NCBI GenBank assembly: GCA_018267385.1
Contig: JAFDYN010000010.1
Coordinates: 186,001 to 250,000, forward strand
Direction of reading: 5' to 3'
Origin: Bacteroidota bacterium
Lineage (GTDB): Bacteria > Bacteroidota > Bacteroidia > Chitinophagales > LD1
DNA length: 64,000 bases
Part shown: in pieces, positions 1 through 8,013 of the stretch
How the letters are laid out: every line of letters starts with the position of its first letter
Numbering within the stretch: the stretch's first letter is position 1
Made by a program: the position numbers and the translations under genes
Notes under the pieces: generated by a model
Told to the model about the DNA's origin: nothing
Databases searched by the model: none
The model's input: only the letters and a program-made list of their open reading frames with translations

Positions 1-820
1 TGGGTACTTTGAAGGTGTTTTCATCTTTGATACGCCCGGTGATCAGCTCGCGACCCGGATCATTGAGTGTAGAGTCCGGATAGAGGCCACTGCTTTTGTA
101 TGACTCATCCGTGAAAAGCGGCTCTCTGTGGCACTTGGCGCATTTCTCACGAAAGATGATCAGCCCGTTAAATTCAAACTGTGTGAGCGTATCCTCATGC
201 CGTATGAATTTATCATAGCGTGAGTTGGCAGAGACCATCAGCCCCGTGAACTGTGTCATAGCCTTCAGCATGCGCTCAGAGGAGATGAGTGTATCACCGA
301 ATGCTTCTTTAAATGCTTCGCGGTACAAAGGACTGCGCCGGAGCTTGCGTATCACATCGCCTATCTCAGAGGCCATTTCTATCGGATTGGCCATAGGCGT
401 CAGTGGCTGTACCTCCAGGTGATTGACTCCGCCATCCCACATAAATGACTGACTCCAGGCCAGGTTTTGCAGTGGGGGGACGTTGCGTTTGCCTATCAGG
501 CCGTTGATGCCGTGACTGAGTGTGTGATCTATATGGGCAAATGCCGCTATACGCTGATGACAGGAGGCACAGCTGGTGCTACTGTCTTTGGACAGGATAG
601 GATCATAGAATAATCTCCGGCCCAGTGTGAATCCTGCTGGTGTAGGTTTGTTATTGGCAAAAGTGTAGGTAGGCGCAGGGAAGCCTTTGGGTACTTCAAA
701 CTGCACATCCTTTTCTGTAATGATGAAATACGGATTGGTCTCTGTGAAATTGCTCAAGAGCAAAACCAGGCATACCAGCGTCAGGCCTATCGTGATCTTT
801 TTAATGCGTATAGCTGACAT
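1..820 (-). CDS. Di-haem cytochrome c peroxidase, MbnH/MauG-like (partial)
   Basis: Exported c-type di-haem enzyme of the CCP/MauG family; the C-terminus lies beyond the window. An N-terminal hydrophobic segment (about residues 8-23) directs export. Two haem-attachment motifs are visible, CASCH (near nt 550-565) and CAKCH (near nt 130-145), with the family's WDGG segment between them. Its start ATG (818-820) lies inside the last codons of the upstream MbnP-like gene, a 20-nt overlap implying translational coupling. In methanobactin loci MbnH is a di-haem partner that oxidises a tryptophan of MbnP to kynurenine, so the same pairing is inferred here. A plain hydrogen-peroxide-reducing CCP is the alternative; the missing C-terminal half would help decide. 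Confidence 0.85.
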   Translation of the reverse strand, partial: MSAIRIKKITIGLTLVCLVLLLSNFTETNPYFIITEKDVQFEVPKGFPAPTYTFANNKPTPAGFTLGRRLFYDPILSKDSSTSCASCHQRIAAFAHIDHTLSHGINGLIGKRNVPPLQNLAWSQSFMWDGGVNHLEVQPLTPMANPIEMASEIGDVIRKLRRSPLYREAFKEAFGDTLISSERMLKAMTQFTGLMVSANSRYDKFIRHEDTLTQFEFNGLIIFREKCAKCHREPLFTDESYKSSGLYPDSTLNDPGRELITGRIKDENTFKVP

Positions 821-1592
821 AATATAGCGAAAACATGTGCTGGTAGCGGTCCGCTATCATGGCAGCATTATGATGATCTGTGACTGAATTGTATCTGGCA
901 ATGTCCAATGGCTTAGGTCCATCCATCATTTTAGCGATATCTGCAGCTATATGTATGGTTTTGATCTCAGGTGACGATTTGGTATTGCTTCCCATCCCCT
1001 TCTCTACCTGGTCAGGTACATCCCCACCGCCCGGAGATATATCCAATGAAACGAAGCGAATACAATTAGCCGGTGCCTTATATCCGCCTATGTGATACTC
1101 GTAGATGCCGCCCGGATTTTTTGAGGCATTCGATTTGCCCTCCAGTTTAAAGAAGATATATCCAGTATTCCACGTCCAGAACATCCCGTTCACCGGATCC
1201 AGTGCGTCGCTTTGGGCTCCGTTACAGTTGTGCAGGCTGTCTACCCCTATCGTAAACGTCACCCTGGTGTAGTGGCCCGCAGGAATATTTGGCAGCGATA
1301 TATTCATGGTAGCGGTATCATCTTCGCGCAGCAGATAGTAGCCGGAGTCTGTCATTTCCTGCCCTGACGCGGTGGTCAGCCGGATATTGCTGATATAGTA
1401 TTTCAGGTTGGATACGGTATAGCTTTGCCCCAGCCCATTTTTATAAGTAGCATTGTCCAGTATGATGGGTTTTCCATTCACCATATTCTGAAAGTGTAAC
1501 TGCAATGATTGCGCTACTCCGCTAAAAGACATCACCACAGCGAGTGCTGTGGTGAGCCAGATGGTTTTAGGTATTTGTACTGTCCGGCACAT
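801..1592 (-). CDS. MbnP-family copper-binding protein
   Basis: Predicted periplasmic or surface copper protein of the MbnP ('metallo-mystery pair') family, 263 residues. A signal peptide covers about residues 8-28, ending near VAQS. The family core is clear: NLKYYISNIRL (62-72), then the conserved aromatic motif NGMFWTWNTGY (135-145) with W139 and W141, then H167 in YEYHIGGY and H214 in KTIHI. In characterised MbnP proteins a tryptophan is converted to kynurenine by the di-haem partner and contributes to copper binding. The partner gene overlaps this one by 20 nt and the YHYH gene ends 12 nt upstream, so all three are probably co-transcribed. The copper role is inferred from the family; which Trp is modified cannot be read from sequence. 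Confidence 0.85.
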   Translation of the reverse strand: MCRTVQIPKTIWLTTALAVVMSFSGVAQSLQLHFQNMVNGKPIILDNATYKNGLGQSYTVSNLKYYISNIRLTTASGQEMTDSGYYLLREDDTATMNISLPNIPAGHYTRVTFTIGVDSLHNCNGAQSDALDPVNGMFWTWNTGYIFFKLEGKSNASKNPGGIYEYHIGGYKAPANCIRFVSLDISPGGGDVPDQVEKGMGSNTKSSPEIKTIHIAADIAKMMDGPKPLDIARYNSVTDHHNAAMIADRYQHMFSLYYVSYTH

Positions 1593-1604
1593 GGCCCGAA
1601 GATA

Positions 1605-2885
1605 TTAATTTGCTTTCACGATCTTTTTGATCACATCCTGACTTCCGTCATTGAGGTGCAGCAGGTAGATGCCTGCGGGATACTGAGTCAGGTTGAGTGT
1701 ATAAGATATACTTGGCTGCATATAGTCTATGGTCTGTATCAGTTGTCCTGTCTCATTATAGAGTTTGCCTGTCACGTTATTGCTGCTCTTGTTATCCATA
1801 TAGATGTAGAAATACCCCGTAGACGGATTAGGCATTATCTCACAGGCCGGTGTTTTCTGCATGTCGTTCACACCAGTAGTGCCGGTATACACGGTGGTAG
1901 CCCCGCTGATCGTATTGTGGCCACCGGGGTTCTGAGGACCGTTGGCTATATTGCCAGACTGCACCACACCGTAGTAGGTGCCTGTAGAGGTGTAGGGATA
2001 GGCCGGCGTCAGTGTAGAGTCCAGCGTCATAAAGTAGGCGTAAGTGCCGTTAGGGTACTCCGGAGTCACGCACCAGCGGCCATTGCGGGAGTCCAGATCG
2101 CCCAGGCCGGCCACATACTCATAGTCCCAGAGCAGACAGCCCATAGGATAGGTAATATTCTGAGTGCCCATAGGGGTGGTGACAGTGTATGTCCGTGTAG
2201 GACTGGGACCGGCAGGCGATGCTGTAGTGCCGTCAGGTTTGGTAGTACGCGTAGTGTCGGTACGGAGCCTGTATGATGAGCGCATACGCTTGATACCGCC
2301 ACCGCCATTGGTATCTGCATAGCCATAGGCACCATATACAGGGTACCCGTCAAACATATAGCCGATGATAGGAGAGTGGTGGGTACTGTCAGTCTGGTCG
2401 TAAAGGCACTTAGGGCTCACATGGTGGTGGTACTCACCGTCCTGCTGTGGGTGCCCTATACAGTTGTCAAAACTGGGATACTCAAAGTAGTAGCCATTGC
2501 GGGACCAGATCGTATTCACATACTGCGCGTCGTCAGCATTGAAGATACTTACCCCATTTGTCAAAACGCCTATGTGGCCCAGGCCTATAGAGGTCAGCGT
2601 ACCGGTGTTAGGCTGCGGGCTGCGTGTGATCTTATAGACGAAGTTTTGATTTTCGGCTACGTTCGGATTATTCCACGGGCCGATGCTATAGCCGGGTATG
2701 CAGGTACAGCTCACATATACGTCTGTGGTAGAGTATTGCACCAGCTCTACGTTAGACGGGATATTGTTGTAGCCACGGTTAGTATTCGTATCGGGATTGA
2801 TGATCCAGGAGGTGATCACCGGAGACAGCTGCGCGTAGCTACAGCTATAGGCCATGATATTGAGAGCGAGGAGGAGTTTTTTCAT
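1605..2885 (-). CDS. YHYH-domain secreted protein with T9SS sorting tail
   Basis: 426-residue secreted protein. Signal peptide at residues 1-18 (ending YAQ). The YHYH domain is recognised by GEYHHHVSP and, about 20 residues later, SPIIGYMFDGYPVYG. The biochemical role of YHYH domains is not established. The last 80 or so residues form a T9SS type A sorting domain (MPNPSTGYFYIY ... YPAGIYLLHL, ending KIVKAN), so export to the outer surface or medium is expected. It sits between a Spy/CpxP-like gene and the MbnP/MbnH pair on the same strand with short gaps, suggesting a role in the same metal-linked system. The His-rich YHYH segment could bind metal; that is inference. Confidence 0.88.
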   Translation of the reverse strand: MKKLLLALNIMAYSCSYAQLSPVITSWIINPDTNTNRGYNNIPSNVELVQYSTTDVYVSCTCIPGYSIGPWNNPNVAENQNFVYKITRSPQPNTGTLTSIGLGHIGVLTNGVSIFNADDAQYVNTIWSRNGYYFEYPSFDNCIGHPQQDGEYHHHVSPKCLYDQTDSTHHSPIIGYMFDGYPVYGAYGYADTNGGGGIKRMRSSYRLRTDTTRTTKPDGTTASPAGPSPTRTYTVTTPMGTQNITYPMGCLLWDYEYVAGLGDLDSRNGRWCVTPEYPNGTYAYFMTLDSTLTPAYPYTSTGTYYGVVQSGNIANGPQNPGGHNTISGATTVYTGTTGVNDMQKTPACEIMPNPSTGYFYIYMDNKSSNNVTGKLYNETGQLIQTIDYMQPSISYTLNLTQYPAGIYLLHLNDGSQDVIKKIVKAN

Positions 2886-2936
2886 GATTTGAAATTTAAT
2901 AAGGGTTTAGTACAATGTGAAACTGTCTTTGAATAA

Positions 2937-3425
2937 TTATGGCCGTCTGTCCGGTGGTCCCTGGCCGCGTGCATTTTTGGCCATGGTCTCTGCTATCATC
3001 TCATCAAATTTTTGCTGCTGCTCCGGAGTGCACATCCTGCGCACCTGTGCCAGGTGGCGGTAGGTGATCTGTTCATTTTCTATCCTCAGCATGGCTATGC
3101 GATGTATGAGCGAGTCTGCATAGGCAGAGGTATCACTGCCCCGCGAGAGGCTGCGGAATAGCTCATCGTGCAGTGTACGCTCCTGTTCTCCTATGCTTCT
3201 CATTGCCGTGTGATGTTCATTACGTAGTTTCTCAAACTCCTCCTGCTGCTTTTGATCAAATTGAAGTTCTTTTAGGACCAATCCACCCGGTCCGTGCCCG
3301 TCACGCGGTCCACGGTCTGCGCCGGGCCTGTAGCCATACCAGATATAGCCGAGTGAGAGTACATTCACGATCACCAGTACCACGACCAGGGTAGTCAGCG
3401 CTCTTATTTTAGGCATTTCACTCAT
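2937..3425 (-). CDS. Spy/CpxP-like periplasmic metal-sensor/resistance protein
   Basis: 162 residues with one N-terminal membrane anchor (about residues 9-28), then a Gly/Pro/Arg-rich linker and a mostly helical charged domain. LQFDQKQQEEFEKLRNEHH and a C-terminal region containing TPEQQQKFDEM resemble the paired helices of the Spy/CpxP/CnrR-type 'heavy-metal resistance' family. Such proteins sense or buffer metals or misfolded protein in the periplasm. It overlaps the upstream putative anti-sigma gene by 8 nt and so is probably translated with it. In CnrYXH-type systems a similar anchored helical protein (CnrX) is the metal sensor acting on the anti-sigma factor; the gene order here fits that layout, but function is inferred. 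Confidence 0.7.
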   Translation of the reverse strand: MSEMPKIRALTTLVVVLVIVNVLSLGYIWYGYRPGADRGPRDGHGPGGLVLKELQFDQKQQEEFEKLRNEHHTAMRSIGEQERTLHDELFRSLSRGSDTSAYADSLIHRIAMLRIENEQITYRHLAQVRRMCTPEQQQKFDEMIAETMAKNARGQGPPDRRP

Positions 3426-3750
3426 TGGTCATCATTTCGCTGCCAAAAAACAAGTCCCCGATATCTGCCTGATGTGAGGTGCCTGACAGCCCAAATAGCG
3501 CCTCCGGTCCGTGTATATGCCCGGTACGCGCACTGCCGGTATCAGGATGACTGGTCAGTGTTGCAATATTCAATGCTATAAGCAGTGCTACAGAAGCCGC
3601 GATACGCCACAGCGTGCCGGTAGAGATGGTCATAGTGACCTGCCTGCCCCCGAGCCTCGCCTCTACACGCGCCACCAGGTCGGGAGCCTTTGCCCGGTTC
3701 ATACTGTCTGCACTATGCAGGGTGGCTTCTATCCATTTTTCCTTATTCAT
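3418..3750 (-). CDS. Putative single-TM anti-sigma factor
   Basis: 110 residues: a cytosolic amphipathic N-terminus (about 1-43), one membrane helix (about 46-66, WRIAASVALLIALNIATL) and a short periplasmic tail. There is no zinc-binding HxxxCxxC motif. The call rests on position: it lies 71 nt downstream of an ECF sigma gene and overlaps the following Spy/CpxP-like gene by 8 nt. The size and topology match small CnrY-like anti-sigma proteins, which hold their sigma factor with a short N-terminal segment. It could instead be an unrelated small membrane protein of the operon. Confidence 0.55.
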   Translation of the reverse strand: MNKEKWIEATLHSADSMNRAKAPDLVARVEARLGGRQVTMTISTGTLWRIAASVALLIALNIATLTSHPDTGSARTGHIHGPEALFGLSGTSHQADIGDLFFGSEMMTNE

Positions 3751-3821
3751 GGCCGTATTGTTTGTATAGACGCTATCCGCCAGCCTTTCCTTCGTTTACC
3801 CTTGTTAAAGATTTCCTGAGC

Positions 3822-4397
3822 TTAGTCATGCAGTTCCTTGTAGATATCCTCCAGTGCCCGCCGCAGGTTTTGCTTAGCCCGCTGCAGCAGTGATTCTACA
3901 GCGCCTTCATTGAGCTTCATGATCTCTGCTATCTCCCGCTGGCTCATTTGCTCCACTTTGCTCAGGGTAAAGGCGATCCGCTGGTTTTCGGGCAGGGAGT
4001 CTATAGCGCGGAAGAGATACATCGCTTTCTCCCTGTTTTCTTCTATTACCCCGGGGTGCACCCAGTTTACCGTTTTTGATGCTACCTCTGTATTCTCACC
4101 GCCTATGGAAAAGATAAACCCAAAGCGTTTCTTGCGCGAGCGGGATTTGATCAGGTCCAGTGACTTGGTCACCGTGATACGGTATACCCAGGTAGAGAGA
4201 GCGGCATCACCGCGAAAATTGTCTATTGAGTTCCAAACTGTGAGAAAGACATCCTGGGCCAGCTCCTCGGCATCATTGCTGTCCTTTACAAACGAGATAG
4301 CAGTATTATAGACGCGCTGCTGATACTGCGTGACAAATTCGCGCAGGACCGTGGCATTTTGCTCACGCAGCCCTTTCAGCAGCATCTCCTCAGTCAT
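3822..4397 (-). CDS. ECF-type RNA polymerase sigma factor
   Basis: 191 residues with both expected regions. Region 2 contains DAEELAQDVFLTVW and the -10-recognition helix ALSTWVYRIT. Region 4 carries LPENQRIAFTLSKVE and the helix-turn-helix SQREIAEIMKLNEGAVESLL, ending in RAKQNLRRAL. It is the first gene of the minus-strand metal operon, followed by the putative anti-sigma, Spy/CpxP-like, YHYH, MbnP and MbnH-like genes. It probably transcribes this operon, including itself, when the anti-sigma releases it. The inducing signal is not visible; copper or other envelope metal stress is inferred from its neighbours. Confidence 0.92.
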   Translation of the reverse strand: MTEEMLLKGLREQNATVLREFVTQYQQRVYNTAISFVKDSNDAEELAQDVFLTVWNSIDNFRGDAALSTWVYRITVTKSLDLIKSRSRKKRFGFIFSIGGENTEVASKTVNWVHPGVIEENREKAMYLFRAIDSLPENQRIAFTLSKVEQMSQREIAEIMKLNEGAVESLLQRAKQNLRRALEDIYKELHD

Positions 4398-4524
4398 CTA
4401 TATGTCGCAGTGGTATCTATATGATTTTTTACAGTTTGTCAGTAAGACGATAGAAAATAAGCGATTCCTTCGCCAAGAAAAAAGCAAAATTTTCGGGCTT
4501 GTGACAGCGTTTGTACCTAAACGA

Positions 4525-4548
4525 AAGCCCCGCCGGGGGGCAGGGCTT
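4525..4548 (-). terminator. Hairpin terminator after the hydrolase gene
   Basis: Read on the minus strand, AAGCCC-GCC pairs with GGC-GGGCTT around a C-rich loop, followed by a T-rich stretch. It lies 26 nt beyond the stop of the 4574-6223 gene and separates it from the sigma-factor operon. Confidence 0.6.
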
Positions 4549-4573
4549 AGTAGGATGATCTATGTGTGATGTA

Positions 4574-6223
4574 TTATAAAAGTACAACTTTGCTATGCAG
4601 CTCAGAGCCCGCAGTGGTACGTATGCGGATGATATACACCCCGCGCGCGCGGTCACTCAGGTCTAGTACTGTGGTGCCGCCGGTACCGGCAGCAGCAGAG
4701 AGCAGACTGTGGCCACCTATATCGAGCAGCTCGATAGTGACAGGCTGCTCAGAGGCTTGCGTGTAATCTACAATGATGCGGTCATGTGCAGGATTGGGAT
4801 AGACAGAGATCGAAGCCGTAGCGATGTCATTAATGCCATTGACAAACGAAACACGCACACTGTCTGTACGGCTGCAGTGAGACTGGTCTGTGGTGGTCAC
4901 ATAGTACACGCCGGCTGTGAGTCCGGTGACGGTAGAGGTAGTATCACCATTGCTCCACAGCCAGTGAAACGGTGGATTGCCAAAAGTAGTGGTCACACTG
5001 GCTGTGCCATCAGCGGCGCTGGCCGAGGATGCCTGCGTAGAGGAGGTGTGAGCCACCATAGGCTCAAATATCAAGCCCCTGATAGCAGATATGGCCGCCA
5101 GCGTAGAGAACTGGCCGCAAAGGTTATGATCATAGGTGTCGCCCACGTTCAGCGTGTCTACGGTCACTGAGCCATTGCTCACAAAGTGCGAATAAGCCGC
5201 TGCGGTATGATGCCACGGTATGATCTCATCTGCCGTGCAGAAGAAGAGCTTGATCGGGTTATTGGGCGTCCAGTTATAGGCGTCATTTTTCCTGAGCAGT
5301 TGAGTAAAGTAGTTGTTGGGGTCATTCTGCAGTGTGTCTATGACAGCCTGCTGCAGCACCTGATTAGGCACCGACGGCATCACGCCATTGATCTGAAAAG
5401 CCTCTCTTGAGCCATTGTATTGCGCTGGTAAAACAGTGTCATATGGAGTCACAAAAATATCAGAGTCGCTGGCAGCATAGTGGTAGATGCGGTTGTAGCT
5501 CAGAAAGAGTGCTGCCAGGTATGAAGGATCATTATAGTTATTATTAGACAGGATCATTTCATTTTTCATGGTGCCGCTCAGATCATAGTATCCGGCTATG
5601 GCACCTGCTCCTGTCACGTGTATCTGGGGCAGGTAGGTTTGTATGTATTGATTGGCAGCTACAGTGGCATACGCCCCCTCTGCGATACCGGCCAGAAAGA
5701 GCTGCTGATTGTACGCAGCGCCCATGGTATCTACGGTCTCACGCACTGCGCGTAGCATATCTACTACAGGTGTAGCCTCTGACTGCAGCTGGAGGAAGGG
5801 ATGGTCTCCCGGTCCGCTGCCGAGCCCTAGTCCGTCAGGCAGCATAGTGATGAGCCCCAGTGAGCCACCTGCCAGGCCGATGAACCACTCATATTTGTAA
5901 TTGCTGGGAGCATCATTTCTGCGAAATACATTGTTGTGCTGATAGCTTAGCATAGGTACGTCGCACGGTGTACCCTGTGGCACCACCAGCAGTCCTGAGG
6001 CAGTAGTAGGTGTGCTGTCTGCGGCTACGGTATTATAGATGACTTTATAGGTCTTTACTGGATATACGGTAGTCAGGATGCCTGATGGCACTCCCTGAGC
6101 AGCGAGTATCGAGTCTATCTGTGGTTTGGTAAAGTAATGCTGAAAGATCACCTGTGAGGCAAACTGTGCGTGCGCCACCACGGCAGTGCATAGCACCAGA
6201 AGCAAAGACAAAGATTTTTTCAT
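4574..6223 (-). CDS. Secreted alpha/beta hydrolase-like protein, nucleophile Ser replaced by Ala, T9SS tail
   Basis: 549 residues from the ATG at 6221-6223, chosen because it opens directly on a signal peptide (MKKSLSLLL ... AHAQ). Residues about 60-400 resemble secreted lipase/peptidase-type alpha/beta hydrolases: a strand and loop rich in Gly (GLAGGSLGLITMLPDGLG), an elbow LAGIAEGAYA, an acidic-residue motif CTADEIIPWHH and a late His in DTYDHNLCGQF. The elbow should read GxSxG; here it reads GIAEG, with Ala181 (codon GCA, nt 5681-5683) in place of the catalytic serine. A short Gly/Thr-rich segment and a T9SS domain (VYPNPAHDRIIV ... GVYIIRI) follow. It may be a binding pseudoenzyme, or a one-base loss-of-function change in an active family. 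Confidence 0.8.
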   Translation of the reverse strand: MKKSLSLLLVLCTAVVAHAQFASQVIFQHYFTKPQIDSILAAQGVPSGILTTVYPVKTYKVIYNTVAADSTPTTASGLLVVPQGTPCDVPMLSYQHNNVFRRNDAPSNYKYEWFIGLAGGSLGLITMLPDGLGLGSGPGDHPFLQLQSEATPVVDMLRAVRETVDTMGAAYNQQLFLAGIAEGAYATVAANQYIQTYLPQIHVTGAGAIAGYYDLSGTMKNEMILSNNNYNDPSYLAALFLSYNRIYHYAASDSDIFVTPYDTVLPAQYNGSREAFQINGVMPSVPNQVLQQAVIDTLQNDPNNYFTQLLRKNDAYNWTPNNPIKLFFCTADEIIPWHHTAAAYSHFVSNGSVTVDTLNVGDTYDHNLCGQFSTLAAISAIRGLIFEPMVAHTSSTQASSASAADGTASVTTTFGNPPFHWLWSNGDTTSTVTGLTAGVYYVTTTDQSHCSRTDSVRVSFVNGINDIATASISVYPNPAHDRIIVDYTQASEQPVTIELLDIGGHSLLSAAAGTGGTTVLDLSDRARGVYIIRIRTTAGSELHSKVVLL

Positions 6224-6297
6224 AAACGGGTTGATGTGTAATGTTTCGCCAAAGACGGGCATCCCGTAAAAGTAATGAAAGCAAAGTAAAACCTGTG

Positions 6298-7617
6298 TTA
6301 ATCCGCTATGGCAAATCGCACTTTTTTGCCTTTGATCTTGTGTTCACTTATTGCGCGTAGGGTCTTGCTGATTTTAGCAGAGCTGACCGCTACATAGGCA
6401 GCCTTATCCAGCACCTCTATGCGGCCTACTTCATCTTTTTGTAAACCACCCTTTTGCAGGAGCAGGCCTACAATATCGGTCTTGTTGATCTTGTCCTTTT
6501 TGCGAGCGGCGATGTAGAGCGTTTTCCATTCCGGCTCGGGTAGCGGGGTAAAATGATCAGGCAGCGCTTCTTCTTCCACAGTACCAGTCACAAACGCCGG
6601 GATATGATCTTTGCTCTCCAGTAGCAGGTAGGCAGTGCCATCGGCATGCATACGGGCCGTGCGGCCATTGCGATGTGTAAACGCCTCTGCTGTGACCGGC
6701 AGCTGGTAGTGAATGATGTGGCGTATCTCAGGTATATCCAGTCCGCGCGAGGCCAGGTCTGTGGTCAAGAGTATATTGGTACTGCCATTGCGCAGCATGA
6801 TGAGTGCTTTCTCACGGTCTGGCTGCTCCATCTCTCCGTGGTAGATACCGTGCGCTATATTCATACTACGTAGCTGTACCCCCACTCTTTTCACGGCATC
6901 GCGGTGATTGCAGAATATGATGCTTGATTCACCTCCCAGCTTGCTCAGTAGAAACGCCAGACCCTCAGGACGTGTCAGTTCTTCAGGTACATGTACAGCC
7001 TTCAGTGCCAATACGGAGGTAGAGGTCTTCCCATGCGTGAAGTCAAGCACTCTGGGCTGTTGTATTTTTAGAAAGGGAGGGATGCGCTCCAGCGCAGTAG
7101 CCGATGTCAGTACCTTCCTGCGCAGTGCGGGCAGCTCTGATACTATAAAAGCAATATCCTCCTGAAATCCCAGTTCAAGAGACTTGTCAAATTCATCCAT
7201 CACCAAGGTGTGTACGCTACTCATGTCAATATTTTGAGCGCGGATATGATGACCTATGCGGCCGGGTGTACCTACCAGCACAGCCGGTGGGTGGGTGAAG
7301 TTATTTTCCTCTGTACGTACAGAGTGCCCGCCATAGCAGCTATTTACTTTGTAGCCTGTACTCATCTGGCGAAAAACGCTCTCGATCTGGATAGCGAGCT
7401 CACGCGAGGGGACTACGATCAGCGCCTGTACGCCGGTCATATCCGGCTGTATCAGCGCCGCCACTGGCAGTAGAAAGCCGAGCGTCTTGCCTGAGCCGGT
7501 GGGAGAGAGCAGTACCACGTTTCCCGACTGTGGTACTGCTTCTATCATGTCCTGCTGCATCTCATTGAGCGCGGCGATATTCAGGCGGGAGAGTATAGCG
7601 GCGACATCCATGCTCAT
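6298..7617 (-). CDS. DEAD-box RNA helicase with DbpA-type C-terminal domain
   Basis: 439-residue ATP-dependent RNA helicase. Ordered motifs: Q-motif region LNEMQQDMIEAV, walker A SPTGSGKT, PSRELA, GTPGRI, motif II written DEFD rather than DEAD, SAT, and the second RecA-domain motifs TDLASRGLDIPEI and HRNGRTARM. The last 65 or so residues (KDKINKTDIVGLLL ... KIKGKKVRFAI) resemble the DbpA RNA-binding domain, which recognises 23S rRNA in the E. coli protein, so ribosome assembly is likely. The start overlaps the stop of the upstream acidic-protein gene by 4 nt (ATGA), indicating coupling. Confidence 0.9.
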   Translation of the reverse strand: MSMDVAAILSRLNIAALNEMQQDMIEAVPQSGNVVLLSPTGSGKTLGFLLPVAALIQPDMTGVQALIVVPSRELAIQIESVFRQMSTGYKVNSCYGGHSVRTEENNFTHPPAVLVGTPGRIGHHIRAQNIDMSSVHTLVMDEFDKSLELGFQEDIAFIVSELPALRRKVLTSATALERIPPFLKIQQPRVLDFTHGKTSTSVLALKAVHVPEELTRPEGLAFLLSKLGGESSIIFCNHRDAVKRVGVQLRSMNIAHGIYHGEMEQPDREKALIMLRNGSTNILLTTDLASRGLDIPEIRHIIHYQLPVTAEAFTHRNGRTARMHADGTAYLLLESKDHIPAFVTGTVEEEALPDHFTPLPEPEWKTLYIAARKKDKINKTDIVGLLLQKGGLQKDEVGRIEVLDKAAYVAVSSAKISKTLRAISEHKIKGKKVRFAIAD

Positions 7618-7943
7618 TCTTCTTCTAGGGGTACCTGCTCCTCATTGGTCAGGTCCAGTATATGGTGGCCTATCACCAGCTCTTCATCCAGGTCTACCAC
7701 TACTACTACAAAGACTTCCTCCTTGTCAGTAGGCAGCAGTACGTGCTCAAAGGTCTCATCCTCGTTCCAGTAGACTATTTCTACCTCTTGCTTCTCCAGT
7801 ACCTCCGGAGTTACTATTCCATGCTTTACCAGATGGGCTACATACGGCCATATATCTACCGTAGCATCTGTAGTCTCGGTCACGTCTGTCATCTCTTCTG
7901 ACATCGTGTCCAGGTACTCTTCGTATGTGAGTTCTGTGATCAT
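7614..7943 (-). CDS. Acidic hypothetical protein coupled to the helicase
   Basis: 109 residues, strongly acidic (runs of Glu/Asp at both ends, ending VPLEEE), with a hydrophobic strand EVFVVVVVDLDEELVIGH in the middle. No signal peptide and no family recognised. Its stop overlaps the helicase start by 4 nt, and a terminator 20 nt upstream separates it from the CdsZ-like gene, so it and the helicase form a two-gene unit. A small partner or charge mimic for an RNA-binding enzyme is possible but speculative. Confidence 0.65.
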   Translation of the reverse strand: MITELTYEEYLDTMSEEMTDVTETTDATVDIWPYVAHLVKHGIVTPEVLEKQEVEIVYWNEDETFEHVLLPTDKEEVFVVVVVDLDEELVIGHHILDLTNEEQVPLEEE

Positions 7944-7964
7944 ATTTTCCTCCTTGCTATCAAT

Positions 7965-7991
7965 AAAAAAGCGGGACCGATGATCCCGCTT
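7965..7991 (-). terminator. Rho-independent terminator after the zinc-ribbon gene
   Basis: On the minus strand a perfect 8-bp stem (AAGCGGGA / TCCCGCTT, 7-nt loop) is followed by a T6 tract. It ends the Nif3-like/zinc-ribbon transcript. Confidence 0.85.
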
Positions 7992-8013
7992 ATAGTTAGT
8001 TGTTGATCGTTAT

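Noticed and set aside
1509-2276. 255-residue plus-strand open frame
   Set aside because: Antisense to the YHYH gene with no start context or domain.
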